This document shows, one piece after another, positions 55,470-63,877 of a DNA stretch of 64,000 nucleotides. The stretch spans positions 139,121-203,120 of the forward strand of contig JBEKGN010000003.1 in assembly GCA_050012775.1 (NCBI GenBank), read 5' to 3'. The DNA is from Roseiarcus sp050012775 (GTDB lineage: Bacteria; Pseudomonadota; Alphaproteobacteria; Rhizobiales; Beijerinckiaceae). The translations under genes were made by a program, and so were the position numbers. The notes beneath the pieces were generated by a model. The model worked only from the letters and a program-made list of their open reading frames with translations, was not told the DNA's origin and did not search any database. Each line of letters opens with the position of its first letter. Position 1 is the stretch's first letter.

Positions 55470-56378
55470 TCAGTCCGCGCCTTCGCTCCCCGGCGCGATT
55501 CCCGGCGGCAGCGCCAGGCAGTGGTCGGCGATGGCGCCGGCGGTGGCGATCCAGACGCGCTCGCGCGCCGCCGCGATATGGCGCAGCGCGCGGCGCAGGG
55601 GGCGCAGGCGGTGGGGCTGGCCGACGATATAGGCGTGCAGCGCGATCCCCATCACCAGCGGCGCCTCGGCGGATTGTTCGAGCATCTCGTCGAAGGCGTC
55701 GACGATCATGTCGGCGAACTCGGCGCCGCTGGCGCCGCGCACGACGATGGCGGGGATGTCGTTGAGCTCCTGCGGATAGGGCACGGCGAGCAGCCGTCCC
55801 CCGCCGCGGACCCTGAGGTATACCGGCTGATCGTCCATCGCCCAATCCAGCACATAGCGATAGCCGGCCTCGGCGAGGAGATCGGGCGTCGCCGCGCTCT
55901 CGGAAATCCAGGGACCGAGCCAGCCCGCGGGCGCTCGCCCCTCGTGCGCGCGAATGCGCGCGGTCGCCTCTTCGATCAGAGCGCGTTCGGCGGCCTCGGG
56001 GAGGGTTCCCTGACGTTCGGAATTGGTGCGGCCGTGCCCGACGATTTCGTCGCCGCGCGCCCGGAACGCCGCGATCAGATCCGGCGCTTCGTCATAGAGG
56101 TCGGAATTGAGGAGGATCGAGGCGGGAAAATCCTCCGCCGCGAAGAGATCGATGAGCCGCCACGCGCCGACGCGGTTGCCCCAGTCGCGCCAGGAATAGT
56201 TCATCACGTCGGGCTGATGGGGCGCCGGCGCCAGAGCGGCGCCGAATCCCTCTGCGAAGGCGAAGGTCTCGAGGTTGAGCCCGAGATAGACGGCGAGCCG
56301 CTTGCCGCCCGGCCAGTCGTATTGCGGCCGCGTCTTGATCGCGCTGTAGCGATAGCGCCCGTGACTTTGCGACTTCAT
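55470..56378 (-). CDS. Polysaccharide deacetylase/PuuE-like amidohydrolase
   Basis: 302 aa NodB-homology fold of the PuuE type. YDWPGGKRLAVYLGLNLETFAFAEG, RVGAWRLIDLFAAEDFPASILLNSDLYDEAPDLIAAFRARGDEIVGHGRTNSERQ (His-Gly-x-x-N motif), WLGPWISESAATPDLLAEAGYRYVLDWAMDDQP and VMGIALHAYIVGQPHRLRPLRRAL are typical. Relatives include allantoinases and chitooligosaccharide deacetylases, so the substrate is open. ATG at 56378 has GAGGAT upstream; the longer frame to 56741 overlaps the next gene's end. Confidence 0.9.
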   Translation of the reverse strand: MKSQSHGRYRYSAIKTRPQYDWPGGKRLAVYLGLNLETFAFAEGFGAALAPAPHQPDVMNYSWRDWGNRVGAWRLIDLFAAEDFPASILLNSDLYDEAPDLIAAFRARGDEIVGHGRTNSERQGTLPEAAERALIEEATARIRAHEGRAPAGWLGPWISESAATPDLLAEAGYRYVLDWAMDDQPVYLRVRGGGRLLAVPYPQELNDIPAIVVRGASGAEFADMIVDAFDEMLEQSAEAPLVMGIALHAYIVGQPHRLRPLRRALRHIAAARERVWIATAGAIADHCLALPPGIAPGSEGAD

Positions 56379-56488
56379 CGGCTCGATCCTCGCGCGCCGC
56401 GCCTGTCGCGGCCCTAACAGCCCATTGCAAAGGCGGCGCCGCGCGCGCTCGCCGTGGGAGGCAGGCGTCGAAAGGGAGGGTCGGCTCG

Positions 56489-57295
56489 TCAAAATCGCCG
56501 CCACAGCGCGACGACGATCCCGCTTTCGCGGTTGGCGTTGACGGCCCTCAGCGTCGTGTACGCGCCGAGCTGCACCGACCAGATCTTGTTGAAATCGTAA
56601 ACGAGACTCGGCTCGACGGTCATGGTTTGCTCCGCGGGAAAGAGCGCCGCCCGCGATCCGTTCGAGACGGAGTTGAAGGATTGCACCATGATCGTCACGT
56701 CCTGGCGCGGATGGACGCCGAAGGTCAGATCGGCGCGCCACTCGTCGGGGGGACCGTCGGCGCGCGTGCGATAGCCGAGGCTGGCGTCGAGGAAGCTCTG
56801 CCAGCTCCCGAGGACGAAGCTCGAGCCGGCGAGCATGCGCCAGTCGCTGTCGAATCCGGTGTTGCCGGCCTGCGCGGGCCGCAGGGCGTCCTCAGCGCCG
56901 GGAACGAGCGCGGTCCCCTGCACCGACCAGACCAGCGATTGCGACGAAAACAACCGCGCGCGCAGGCCCGCGGCGCTATAGTCGAGACCGCGATAGGAAT
57001 CGGCGATCGGCGCGGCGATGGCGTAGTCTTCGAGCCCCGTCTGAACGAAAGCGGTCAGCCAGTCCCGCAGGCCGTATTCTATGTCGAGGGAGGTTTCGAG
57101 GCGCGTCTCGCGCGCGGCGCCGGCGCCGGCGCCGGTCTGTCCGCCGAAGTCGCCCTCGCCCGCCGTCAGCGAAAGGATCGCCTGGCCCGTTCCTTCGGGC
57201 CACGTCCAGGCGCCGGCGAGCGCCGCGGCGGGAACGACAACCGCCAGCGAGGCCGCCGCGACGCGCCTCCACCCTTTTTGAACGCAACCCGCCAC
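56489..57295 (-). CDS. Secreted outer-membrane beta-barrel-like protein
   Basis: About 268 aa with a signal peptide (WRRVAAASLAVVVPAAALAGA) and alternating beta-strand pattern: TSLDIEYGLRDWLTAFVQTGLEDYAI, LRARLFSSQSLVWSVQGTALVPG, FLDASLGYRTRADGPPDEWRADLTFGVHP. It ends in a C-terminal aromatic (VALWRRF), the usual outer-membrane insertion signal. It resembles XagA-type secreted proteins, but I cannot assign a function. Start: GTG 57295 after a GGGGG run is preferred over an upstream start at 57394. The 282 bases between it and the next gene hold nothing I recognise. Confidence 0.72.
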   Translation of the reverse strand: MAGCVQKGWRRVAAASLAVVVPAAALAGAWTWPEGTGQAILSLTAGEGDFGGQTGAGAGAARETRLETSLDIEYGLRDWLTAFVQTGLEDYAIAAPIADSYRGLDYSAAGLRARLFSSQSLVWSVQGTALVPGAEDALRPAQAGNTGFDSDWRMLAGSSFVLGSWQSFLDASLGYRTRADGPPDEWRADLTFGVHPRQDVTIMVQSFNSVSNGSRAALFPAEQTMTVEPSLVYDFNKIWSVQLGAYTTLRAVNANRESGIVVALWRRF

Positions 57296-57577
57296 GCAAA
57301 CCCCCGCAACAGCTGGAGGCGCCGGCCGCGTTTCGCGCGCGGCTCGAATGCACAGAATGTTTTTAAGTGACCCCGCCCGGCAATCCACGCCCAACAGCTG
57401 GATTACGCAGGGAAGGCGGATCGGCTGTCAAGCGCGAAAACGATCTCGCGGGCCGAATTCGAGGCGGCGGTCCGCCGCGGCGAGCGCGGCGGCCGAAGAA
57501 CAAACGCGGGCTTGGGCGCACGGCCAATTCACAAGGAATTGGCGTTGGCCAAGCCGCCGTCGGAGCGCCGTAACGCG

Positions 57578-57808
57578 CTAGAAGTCGAAAAACTTGCGGC
57601 GCAGCGCGTCCTCGTATTGCTTCTTGGCGGTTTTGACTGCGTTGCGAAGCTCGTCCTCGCGAAAATGCGCGGCCTCCCACTCGTCGACTTCGGCGACCGA
57701 ATGATTGACCGAGGCCAGCGCCTCTTCCTCTCGGATCGCCTTGATCCATTCCTCGACCGCCGCTTTGTAGGCGGCTTGCATCTGATCGAGTTCCGCTTCG
57801 TCTTCCAT
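57578..57808 (-). CDS. Small acidic helical protein, unknown
   Basis: 76 aa, very rich in Glu, Ala and Lys (MEDEAELDQMQAAYKAAVEEWIKAIREEEAL, then FREDELRNAVKTAKKQYEDALRRKFFDF), predicted all-helical and possibly coiled-coil. ATG at 57808 has GGAGG six bases upstream, so translation is well supported. It is divergent from the 57846 gene, with only 37 bases between the starts. No known function. Confidence 0.7.
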   Translation of the reverse strand: MEDEAELDQMQAAYKAAVEEWIKAIREEEALASVNHSVAEVDEWEAAHFREDELRNAVKTAKKQYEDALRRKFFDF

Positions 57809-57845
57809 GGGGCGCCTCCGCTTTGGCAAGGCGTATATCGGCGAT

Positions 57846-58082
57846 ATGACCGAGAGAAGACAGTTGGCGCGGGGCGGAGCGGCCGGCGCGGCGATCGAGG
57901 AATCTCCGCTCGGCCGCGCCGGGCGCGCGGTCGCCCATTTCCCGGACTATGCGACGCCGCGCAAGGTCTGGCTGACGCTCGAACCCTGGACTATCGCCGC
58001 CGCCCTGATGACGCCGACGCTGAAACGTCAGGCGATCGAAGGCGCTTTCGCCAAGGAGATCGCCGGCCTCTACGCGAAGTGA
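57846..58082 (+). CDS. 78-aa protein resembling the C-terminus of an acyl-CoA synthetase
   Basis: The C-terminal half (PRKVWLTLEPWTIAAALMTPTLKRQAIEGAFAKEIAGLYAK) matches the end of long-chain acyl-CoA synthetases, which carry an LEPWT...TPTLKxKR...FA.EI..LY motif. The ATP-binding and catalytic body is absent. It is either a small protein that uses this tail alone or a gene remnant with a new start. The Shine-Dalgarno sequence is weak. Its stop abuts the stop of the convergent transglutaminase gene at 58083. A complete acyl-CoA synthetase is at 18922, but its own end differs. Confidence 0.6.
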   Translation: MTERRQLARGGAAGAAIEESPLGRAGRAVAHFPDYATPRKVWLTLEPWTIAAALMTPTLKRQAIEGAFAKEIAGLYAK

Positions 58083-58889
58083 CTAACTGACCTCGTCCGT
58101 CCAGACCTTGAAACTGACCAGCGTGTTGGGGCCGAACGTGTGGGTGATCGGCACGTCGGCCGCGTCGCGCCCTTGCGCGATCAGCACGCGGCCGATTCGC
58201 GGCACGTTGTTCCTCGCGTCGAACGTATGCCACCGCCCGCCGAGATAGGCCTCGAACCAGCCGGCGAAATCCATCGGGCCATAGGGCGGCGGCATGCCGA
58301 TGTCCCCGAGGTATCCCGTGCAATACCGCGCGGGAATGTTCATGCAGCGGCAGAATGCGATGGCCAGGTGCGCATAGTCGCGACAGACGCCCCGGCCTTC
58401 GTTGAAGACCTCCCAGGCCGTCATGGTGGCGCGCGCATGCTCGTAGCCGAAGGCGATGCGGCGATGGACGAAATCGCAGATCGCCTGGACGCGCGGCCAT
58501 CCCGGCGGCGAATTATGAAAGAGGCTCCAGGCCGCCTCGGACAGGCGATCGGTCTCGCAATAGCGACTGCCGAGGAGATAAACGAGGGTCTCCGCCGGCA
58601 AATCCTCGACCGCGTGTTGCCAAGCCGAAGGGGCGACCGCGTCCGGCAGGCCGCTGTCGCGAACGAGGCCGTCGGCCGACAAACGCATTTGGCCGGCGGG
58701 AGCGACGATGCGGCTGCACCAATTGCCGAAGCCGTCGCGGTAGGGGTAGATCGGCACGGAGGGGCTGGTGGTCAGATTGTCGGGGACGATGACGTCGGAG
58801 GCGCGGGTGAAATGGATGCCGAGAACCATGATCACCGGCGTCGCTTGCGGAAAGTCGTAGATCAGCTCGTAGCCGACACGAATCTTCAT
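58083..58889 (-). CDS. Transglutaminase-like cysteine peptidase, first copy
   Basis: 268 aa. N-terminal beta domain with VGYELIYDFPQATPVIMVLGIHF, then a transglutaminase core: catalytic Cys in VFNEGRGVCRDYAHLAIAFCRCMNIPARYCTGYLGDIG, catalytic His in GGRWHTFDARNN, and the Asp in the same stretch. These bacterial proteins are probably proteases or amidases acting on peptides. No signal peptide. The next gene upstream, at 59049, encodes a second member on the same strand. Confidence 0.9.
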   Translation of the reverse strand: MKIRVGYELIYDFPQATPVIMVLGIHFTRASDVIVPDNLTTSPSVPIYPYRDGFGNWCSRIVAPAGQMRLSADGLVRDSGLPDAVAPSAWQHAVEDLPAETLVYLLGSRYCETDRLSEAAWSLFHNSPPGWPRVQAICDFVHRRIAFGYEHARATMTAWEVFNEGRGVCRDYAHLAIAFCRCMNIPARYCTGYLGDIGMPPPYGPMDFAGWFEAYLGGRWHTFDARNNVPRIGRVLIAQGRDAADVPITHTFGPNTLVSFKVWTDEVS

Positions 58890-59048
58890 TCATAACCCCC
58901 TGGCTTCGTAGTCTTCCGGCGACGCGGAAGACCTAGCGATCGAGCGGGCGTCCGAGAGCGCGTCGAAACCGAGATATTGGCGCGCAAGTTCGAACGAGCG
59001 AATGTCGATGTGTCGCCGCACCCTAACGCCTCGACGTCGCGCCGTCGA

Positions 59049-59990
59049 TCAACCCTGTCGGACGATCCGGGGCCGCGTGAAGCGTTGGGGAACGGCCGAG
59101 ACCGCCGCCGGCGCATTGGCCGTGACGCTCACTTCGACCTCCATGCCGAGAGGGTCCGACGCGAAGCCGGTGAAGGTGCCGTGGAGCGGGATCGCGTGGT
59201 GCGGATCGCGCACGACCGCGACGGTGACGAGACCGTTCGCGCCGGCGCCGCCGTGCGTGGGATCGAAATCGATCCAGCCGGCTTCCGGCAGATAGACTTG
59301 CGCCCAGGCATGGGTCGAGCCGCGGGCCGAGCCGCCCGAGGGTTCGCTGGGATCGTCGAGCGGGACGGCGAGATAGCCTGACGCGAATCGCGCCGCGACG
59401 CCGAACGAACGCGCCGCCTCGATCATCAACATGGCGAAATCGCGGCAGCTGCCATGACCCAGCCGGAGCGTCTCCAGCGCCGGCTGGATTCCCTTCGCTT
59501 CTCGCCGTTTGTAGAGGAAGTCGCGATGGATGCCCCGCGAGAGCCGGGTGAGCAGTTCGTAGGCGCCGATTGATCCATCCGCGGGCAGGAACCGACGCGC
59601 CCAGCGGCCAATTTCGCCGTCGGGATCGGCTTGATGGCGTTGGATGTAGTGGGCGAGGTCCGGCGTCTCGTCGGCGCTATAGGCGACCGGAAAGGCCCTG
59701 GCGTCCTCGAGATCGAGGCTCGCGGCGTCGAGCGGCGAATGCTCGAGGCGAACGACGCTCTCGAAGCGCAGATTCTTCGCGCGCCCGGAAAACCGCGCGA
59801 TCCCGACATGATTGCCGAAAGCGTCCTGAACGAAGCGCAGGCTCCTTGGCTCCGGGTCGATCCGAAGGCGCGCCTCGATCACTCTCTGGTCGTGCGAGTC
59901 GCGTGGGCGCAGCATCATCCGGTGCTCGCCAAAGGCGACCGGCCGCCGGTAGCGATAGGTCGTGACGTGCCGAATGGTCAGTGACGGCAT
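59049..59990 (-). CDS. Transglutaminase-like protein, second copy (BTLCP/TgpA-like)
   Basis: 313 aa with an N-terminal transglut_N domain (TIRHVTTYRYRRPVAFGEHRMMLRPRDSHDQRV) and core motifs LRLGHGSCRDFAMLMIEAARSFGVAARFASGYLA (Cys), STHAWAQVYLPEAGWIDFDPTHG (His and Asp). This is a different branch from the 58083 protein. Related genes often sit with an alpha-E protein and an ATP-grasp protein; neither is seen here. ATG 59990 is preceded by GGAGG. The 159-base gap before the first copy holds no gene. Confidence 0.92.
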   Translation of the reverse strand: MPSLTIRHVTTYRYRRPVAFGEHRMMLRPRDSHDQRVIEARLRIDPEPRSLRFVQDAFGNHVGIARFSGRAKNLRFESVVRLEHSPLDAASLDLEDARAFPVAYSADETPDLAHYIQRHQADPDGEIGRWARRFLPADGSIGAYELLTRLSRGIHRDFLYKRREAKGIQPALETLRLGHGSCRDFAMLMIEAARSFGVAARFASGYLAVPLDDPSEPSGGSARGSTHAWAQVYLPEAGWIDFDPTHGGAGANGLVTVAVVRDPHHAIPLHGTFTGFASDPLGMEVEVSVTANAPAAVSAVPQRFTRPRIVRQG

Positions 59991-60155
59991 TGTGCCTCCG
60001 CGCCGCCTATGAAGCATGATTCGGGCCATTCGAACCATACCGGCCGCTTCGCGAGATTCGCCGCCGGGCCTGCTTCGCTCCCGCTTTCCCCAGCAAAATG
60101 GATTTGAGCGCGGCCGGCGCGCAATCGCCACGCGATTCCCTCGCTTCGCATCCGG

Positions 60156-61412
60156 CTATCGATCGGCGGACGCCAAACCGCGCGGCCGCGCCGCGATCGC
60201 CTGGTCGGCGGCGGCTACGCCGGTGAGAAAGGCGCCGTGCGCGGTGGAAAAGTCGCTTCGCGAGCAGGCCTCGCCGGCGAAGAACAGCCGGCCGTCGACC
60301 GGCGCGGCGAGCGCCGCCCGGCAGTCGGCCTTGCCGGGCAGGGCGTAGGAATAGGAGCCGCGCGCGAAGGGATCGCTTCCCCAGCGATGGAGCTGCAGCG
60401 GCGCCACCCGGCGGGCAAAGCCGGCGCCGAATAGGCCGACGAGTTCGGAAACGGCGAAGTCGAAGAACGCCGCCTCGCCGCCCGTCTCGAGCTCGGCCGC
60501 CAGCGCGCCGCCGAAATAGGCTTCGACCATCGGCCTGCCGAAGGGGCGGAATTGATAGGCCGCCGTCGCCGTGCGGCGGGCGTCGCCGAAAGCGCGGCTG
60601 TCGCCGTCGAATTGTTCCGCATCCGCCAGGGACAGAAACAGTTTGTCGGCGAGCCCCAGCGGCAGGCCCGCCGCGGCCCGTGTCTTCTCCGGCAGGGCGG
60701 GAAAGAACAAATCTTCCCGCTCGGCGATGAGGGCGCTCGGCAGCGTGACGATGACGGCGTCGGCGACGATCGGGCCTTGCGTCGTCTCCACGCGCAAGCG
60801 CCGGCCGCGGCGGTCGATGCGCTCCGCCGCGCAGTCGAGCGCGATCGTCAGATCGGCGCCGTGATCGGCGATGACGCGGCCAAAGCCTTCGACGACGCGC
60901 CAGTTCACGCCGTCGTCGTCGTAGCGGGCGAGATCGCGCAGCGACACGAAATCGAGCTCCGCGCCGCTGTAATAAGTGCTGACGGCGTTGACGAGATTGT
61001 TCCAGGGACCCTGCGGCTCGAGGAGCGCCGCGGCCGGGCGGTCCGGCTCGCCCTCGGGATAGGCGTCCACTTTGGCGTGAAAGCCCCACATCGCCTCGCG
61101 GAAGGCGGCGCCGTCGGCGGGGACAAGGCCGATCTGGGCCGACGGGCGCATCCACGGCGGCGGCGTCTTGTCGATCGCGCGGCCTTGCGCCTCGGCGATC
61201 GGCGTCCAGGGATTGCGCCCGGCCGAGTGAAGCCAGCCGCAGCCGAGGTCGATGGGAAAACCGGCCGCCTCGAGGGTCCACGCCCGCCCGCCGAGCCGCG
61301 ATCGCGCCTCGATCAGCAGCGCCTCGACGCCGGCCTCGCGCAGGCGGCGCGCCGCGGCGATTCCCGCCGCCCCGCCGCCCACGATCACGACCTCGAATTC
61401 GCCGCCCGCCAT
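60156..61412 (-). CDS. FAD-dependent amine oxidase family protein
   Basis: About 418 aa flavin monoamine oxidase-type protein. It has FEVVIVGGGAAGIAAARRLREAGVEALLIEARSRLGGRAWTL at the N-terminus, then WRVVEGFGRVIADHG, and a C-terminal DGRLFFAGEACSRSDFSTAHGAFLTGVAAADQAI FAD loop. It lacks a signal peptide. Substrate could be an amine, amino acid or polyene; no clue from neighbours. ATG at 61412 is chosen because the dinucleotide fold starts at once; a longer frame to 61526 adds nothing recognisable. Confidence 0.92.
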   Translation of the reverse strand: MAGGEFEVVIVGGGAAGIAAARRLREAGVEALLIEARSRLGGRAWTLEAAGFPIDLGCGWLHSAGRNPWTPIAEAQGRAIDKTPPPWMRPSAQIGLVPADGAAFREAMWGFHAKVDAYPEGEPDRPAAALLEPQGPWNNLVNAVSTYYSGAELDFVSLRDLARYDDDGVNWRVVEGFGRVIADHGADLTIALDCAAERIDRRGRRLRVETTQGPIVADAVIVTLPSALIAEREDLFFPALPEKTRAAAGLPLGLADKLFLSLADAEQFDGDSRAFGDARRTATAAYQFRPFGRPMVEAYFGGALAAELETGGEAAFFDFAVSELVGLFGAGFARRVAPLQLHRWGSDPFARGSYSYALPGKADCRAALAAPVDGRLFFAGEACSRSDFSTAHGAFLTGVAAADQAIAARPRGLASADR

Positions 61413-61569
61413 GTCCGAGATCCCCGTCGCGATTGCGAAGCGAGGATCGCATTGTTGCGCGGGGTTTGACAATTGGGAGAGCGGCGGCGGTAATTCCGTC
61501 ATCAGCCGCGCGCCGTCCCGTAACATTGGCCGCGACGGCCGAGAAATTCAGGGAAACGGCGGTAATCTC

Positions 61570-62049
61570 ATGCCTGCGTGGTCATCGAAGCTGCGAAACG
61601 CGCCGTTCGGCATGATGGCGCTGCTCGCGCTCGCCATTGGCCTCTACGTCGCCGTGCTCGCCAACGCCGTCCCCCCGAGCGGGGGCGGCGAAGAGCGGAT
61701 CAGCCAAGCCTTTGGCGCGTTCTTCCTGACGCTGTGGCTGTGGATCGTCCTGGCGCTGCTGCTCGTGGTCGGCGGGATCATGGGCCGGATGCCGCGCTGG
61801 GTCGCGATCTCGGCGATCTTTCTTCATCCCCTGTCCGGCCTCGCCGCTTTCGTCGCGCTGGACGCCGTGTCGCGCCACGTGAGCGGGGCGATGATATTCG
61901 TCGTGTTGTTGCCGCCCTTGATCGCCGGCTACGCCCTCTGGGCGCGCCTGCCGCAGCTCCACGAGGCCTATCCCGAGCGCGACGTCAGCCTCGCCGTGTG
62001 GGTCGCGGTGGCGGCGTCGACGGTCGGGGGGATGGTGTCGGGGTTGTAA
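61570..62049 (+). CDS. Unknown four-helix membrane protein
   Basis: 159 aa, about 70 percent hydrophobic, with four predicted transmembrane helices, for example MMALLALAIGLYVAVLANAVPP, FLTLWLWIVLALLLVVGGIMG, WVAISAIFLHPLSGLAAFVALDAV and GAMIFVVLLPPLIAGYALWARL. The first and last lie near the ends. I do not recognise the family. ATG 61570 begins the hydrophobic protein; upstream in-frame sequence overlaps the amine oxidase and is ignored. Confidence 0.7.
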   Translation: MPAWSSKLRNAPFGMMALLALAIGLYVAVLANAVPPSGGGEERISQAFGAFFLTLWLWIVLALLLVVGGIMGRMPRWVAISAIFLHPLSGLAAFVALDAVSRHVSGAMIFVVLLPPLIAGYALWARLPQLHEAYPERDVSLAVWVAVAASTVGGMVSGL

Positions 62050-62178
62050 TAATGACTTTCGGCGGCCGAAGGGCGGCGAGCACGCGCCAGCTTGAACGCG
62101 CGGCGCGATCGGAAAGAATGGGGGTTCGGTAGGCTGCCCCGTGACGACGCAACGAAAGACAGGGAGCGCAGTTCGATC

Positions 62179-62595
62179 ATGCCTGTCGCCTGGGACGACA
62201 TCTTCACGGCCTTCGAGTTTCTCAGCACGGGAGATTCGGACACATCGGCCTATCTCTGCCGCGAAACCGGCGAAGTGTTCTGGCATTCCGAGTTCGGCGA
62301 CAACTTGGAGGAACTGCCCGACGACGTCGACGACGAAGCGAAATACGTCGCCTTGCCGAACCCGCGCGACCTCGATCTCGGCAAGCGGCTCGTCATGCGC
62401 TTCGCCCTCGAAGAATTCGCCGACCATTACGACGAGGTCGCGCAAATCTTCTCGCGCCGCGGCGCCTATCGACGGTTCAGGGACCTGCTGGTCCGCGTGG
62501 GCGCGCTGGACAGATGGTACGCGTTCGAGGCCGCCGCCAAGGAGAAAGCGCTACGCGAATGGTGCGCCGAGAACGGGGTGGCGGTGGAGGGGTGA
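62179..62595 (+). CDS. UPF0158 family protein
   Basis: 138 aa. Matches the UPF0158 pattern: an acidic N-terminal half (WDDIFTAFEFLSTGDSDTSAYLCRETGEVFWHSEFGD, then LPDDVDDEAKYVALPNPRDLDLGKRLVMRFALEEF) and a C-terminal FSRRGAYRRFRDLLVRVGALDRWYAFEAAAKEKALREWCAENGV. Function unknown. ATG at 62179 with GGGAG twelve bases upstream. Confidence 0.85.
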   Translation: MPVAWDDIFTAFEFLSTGDSDTSAYLCRETGEVFWHSEFGDNLEELPDDVDDEAKYVALPNPRDLDLGKRLVMRFALEEFADHYDEVAQIFSRRGAYRRFRDLLVRVGALDRWYAFEAAAKEKALREWCAENGVAVEG

Positions 62596-62742
62596 GCGCC
62601 GAAGCGGCGCTCGGCAGTATCACCGCAAGCCCGCGCTCGCTCGATGCGCGCCATTTTGGGCGGCGTTCGCGTTATAGAGGCCGGTCGACTGTCCCGGTAG
62701 CCAGGCTCGCGCCGAACGCGCCGAATGTGCTATAGATTTTCC

Positions 62743-62973
62743 ATGATCAACGCTCTCAAACAAATGCTTCCCAGGATCGAAGGCTGGCCGGCGGAGGATC
62801 AGCAGGCGTTGTTGGAGGCTGCGCGGAGCATCGAGGCCGAGCGTTCGGGCGTCTATCACGCTTCGCCGGAAGAACTCGCCGCTATCGATCGCGGGCTGGA
62901 GGACGCGCGCAACGGGCGCTTCGCGAGTGAGCAGGCGGTTGCGGCGGTTCGCGCGAAGTTTCGCGTGGGATGA
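62743..62973 (+). CDS. Antitoxin of a ParE-type system
   Basis: 76 aa. N-terminal PRIEGWPAEDQQALLEAARSIEAERSGVYHASPEELAAIDRGLEDARNGRFASEQAVAAVRAKFRVG has the shape of short antitoxins that pair with ParE/RelE toxins: a DNA-binding/dimerisation start and a C-terminal helix that covers the toxin. Its stop overlaps the toxin start by four bases (ATGA). It probably represses its own promoter. Confidence 0.82.
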   Translation: MINALKQMLPRIEGWPAEDQQALLEAARSIEAERSGVYHASPEELAAIDRGLEDARNGRFASEQAVAAVRAKFRVG

Positions 62974-63254
62974 GGATTCGCTACGCGGAGAGCGCGCTCG
63001 CGGACCTCGATGCGATCCATGATTATCAGGCCGCCCACTGGCCGCAGGCGCGCGCCGCGTTCGAAGCGCGGCTTACGGCCATCGAGAGCCGCCTTCTCCA
63101 GTTCCCGAACGGCGCGCCCAAAGTCGCCGAGCGTCCCGGCGTGCGCGTCGCCGCCTTCCTCGATTTTCCGTATCGACTTTTCTATCGCGTGAACGAGGAG
63201 ACGATCGAGGTTCTCGCCATCCGGCACACGTCGCGCAGGCCGGTGTATGAGTAG
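62970..63254 (+). CDS. parE: ParE/RelE-family toxin
   Basis: 94 aa. MRIRYAESALADLDAIHDYQAAHWPQARAAFEARLTAIESRLLQFPNGAPKVAERPGVRVAAFLDFPYRLFYRVNEETIEVLAIRHTSRRP is a complete ParE fold, with the two helices, the RVAAF...YRLFYRV beta hairpin and the IRHTSRRP end. ParE-type toxins poison DNA gyrase, RelE-type cleave mRNA; the Pfam family covers both, and the sequence does not settle which. It overlaps its antitoxin gene and forms a transferable module near the IS5-type end. Confidence 0.88.
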   Translation: MRIRYAESALADLDAIHDYQAAHWPQARAAFEARLTAIESRLLQFPNGAPKVAERPGVRVAAFLDFPYRLFYRVNEETIEVLAIRHTSRRPVYE

Positions 63255-63284
63255 CGGCGGCTGGGGATAGTTCGGCAGGGAGCG

Positions 63285-63420
63285 CCGTCGACCTCATGGA
63301 AGCGTCTTTTTCCGAAGTTTTGCGACTGTCAATGGCGCGCAATTGCGCGCCGCCTCCGGCGGTCGAAGACCATTGACAGCCTCAAGACTTCGGAAGTTCA
63401 TGCTTCCATGAGGTCGACGG
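63285..63420. repeat. 136-base interrupted palindrome with nested stems
   Basis: Outer arms 63285-63303 and 63402-63420 match perfectly over 19 bases (CCGTCGACCTCATGGAAGC). Inside them are CCGAAGT/ACTTCGG (63312-63318 and 63387-63393) and CTGTCAATGG/CCATTGACAG (63326-63335 and 63370-63379). The centre holds an 18-base perfect palindrome GGCGCGCAATTGCGCGCC (63334-63351) and a CCGCC/GGCGG hairpin. It would fold as one long branched stem. It starts 31 bases after the toxin stop. A MITE-like element or structured RNA is possible. Confidence 0.75.
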
Positions 63421-63877
63421 CTTGGTGTGTGACGGTGAGGGGCGGGAGGCTCCGGTCGAGAAGGTCTCGCGCCGACCGCGGGCCGCGAAATTGTGCAATT
63501 CGTATCATGTCCCCGCAATGCCCCGCCCCCTGAATGCCCCCTGGCATCGATTCTTCGCCCGCCAGCGCCAAGGACATTATGCCTGAGTCGGCCCAAGGAG
63601 AACTACAAGGGGCAGCGGCGTCGGCCGCCCTTTTGCAGCTCGTCACCAAGCCCAATCCTAACCCTATCCCCGCGCGCAGGGCGAAGGGACGCGCGCGTCA
63701 ATATCATTGCAGACGGCTCCGGAATCCTTGTAGTAGCAACAGCACATAGCGGTGCCCTTGTTTAACGCGAGGACCGCCTGGAGGACGGTCCCTCATGCCC
63801 TTTCCCGACAACCGTTCGATGCGCTTAGCGAGATTCTACGGCAATCCCGAATATGCACTGGACACCATCTCATCTAA
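63421..63877. other. Gene-free stretch
   Basis: No supported gene. Open frames here (for example 63398-63655 minus) have no recognisable motif. A 6-bp stem GGACCG/CGGTCC lies near 63772-63791 without a T run. The sequence is somewhat less GC-rich and less codon-biased than the core genome, in keeping with accessory DNA between the toxin-antitoxin pair and the insertion sequence. Confidence 0.6.

Noticed and set aside
63398..63655. 85-aa minus-strand frame to the right of the palindrome
   Set aside because: It starts in gene-free DNA and ends in the palindrome arm; no homology-like motif.
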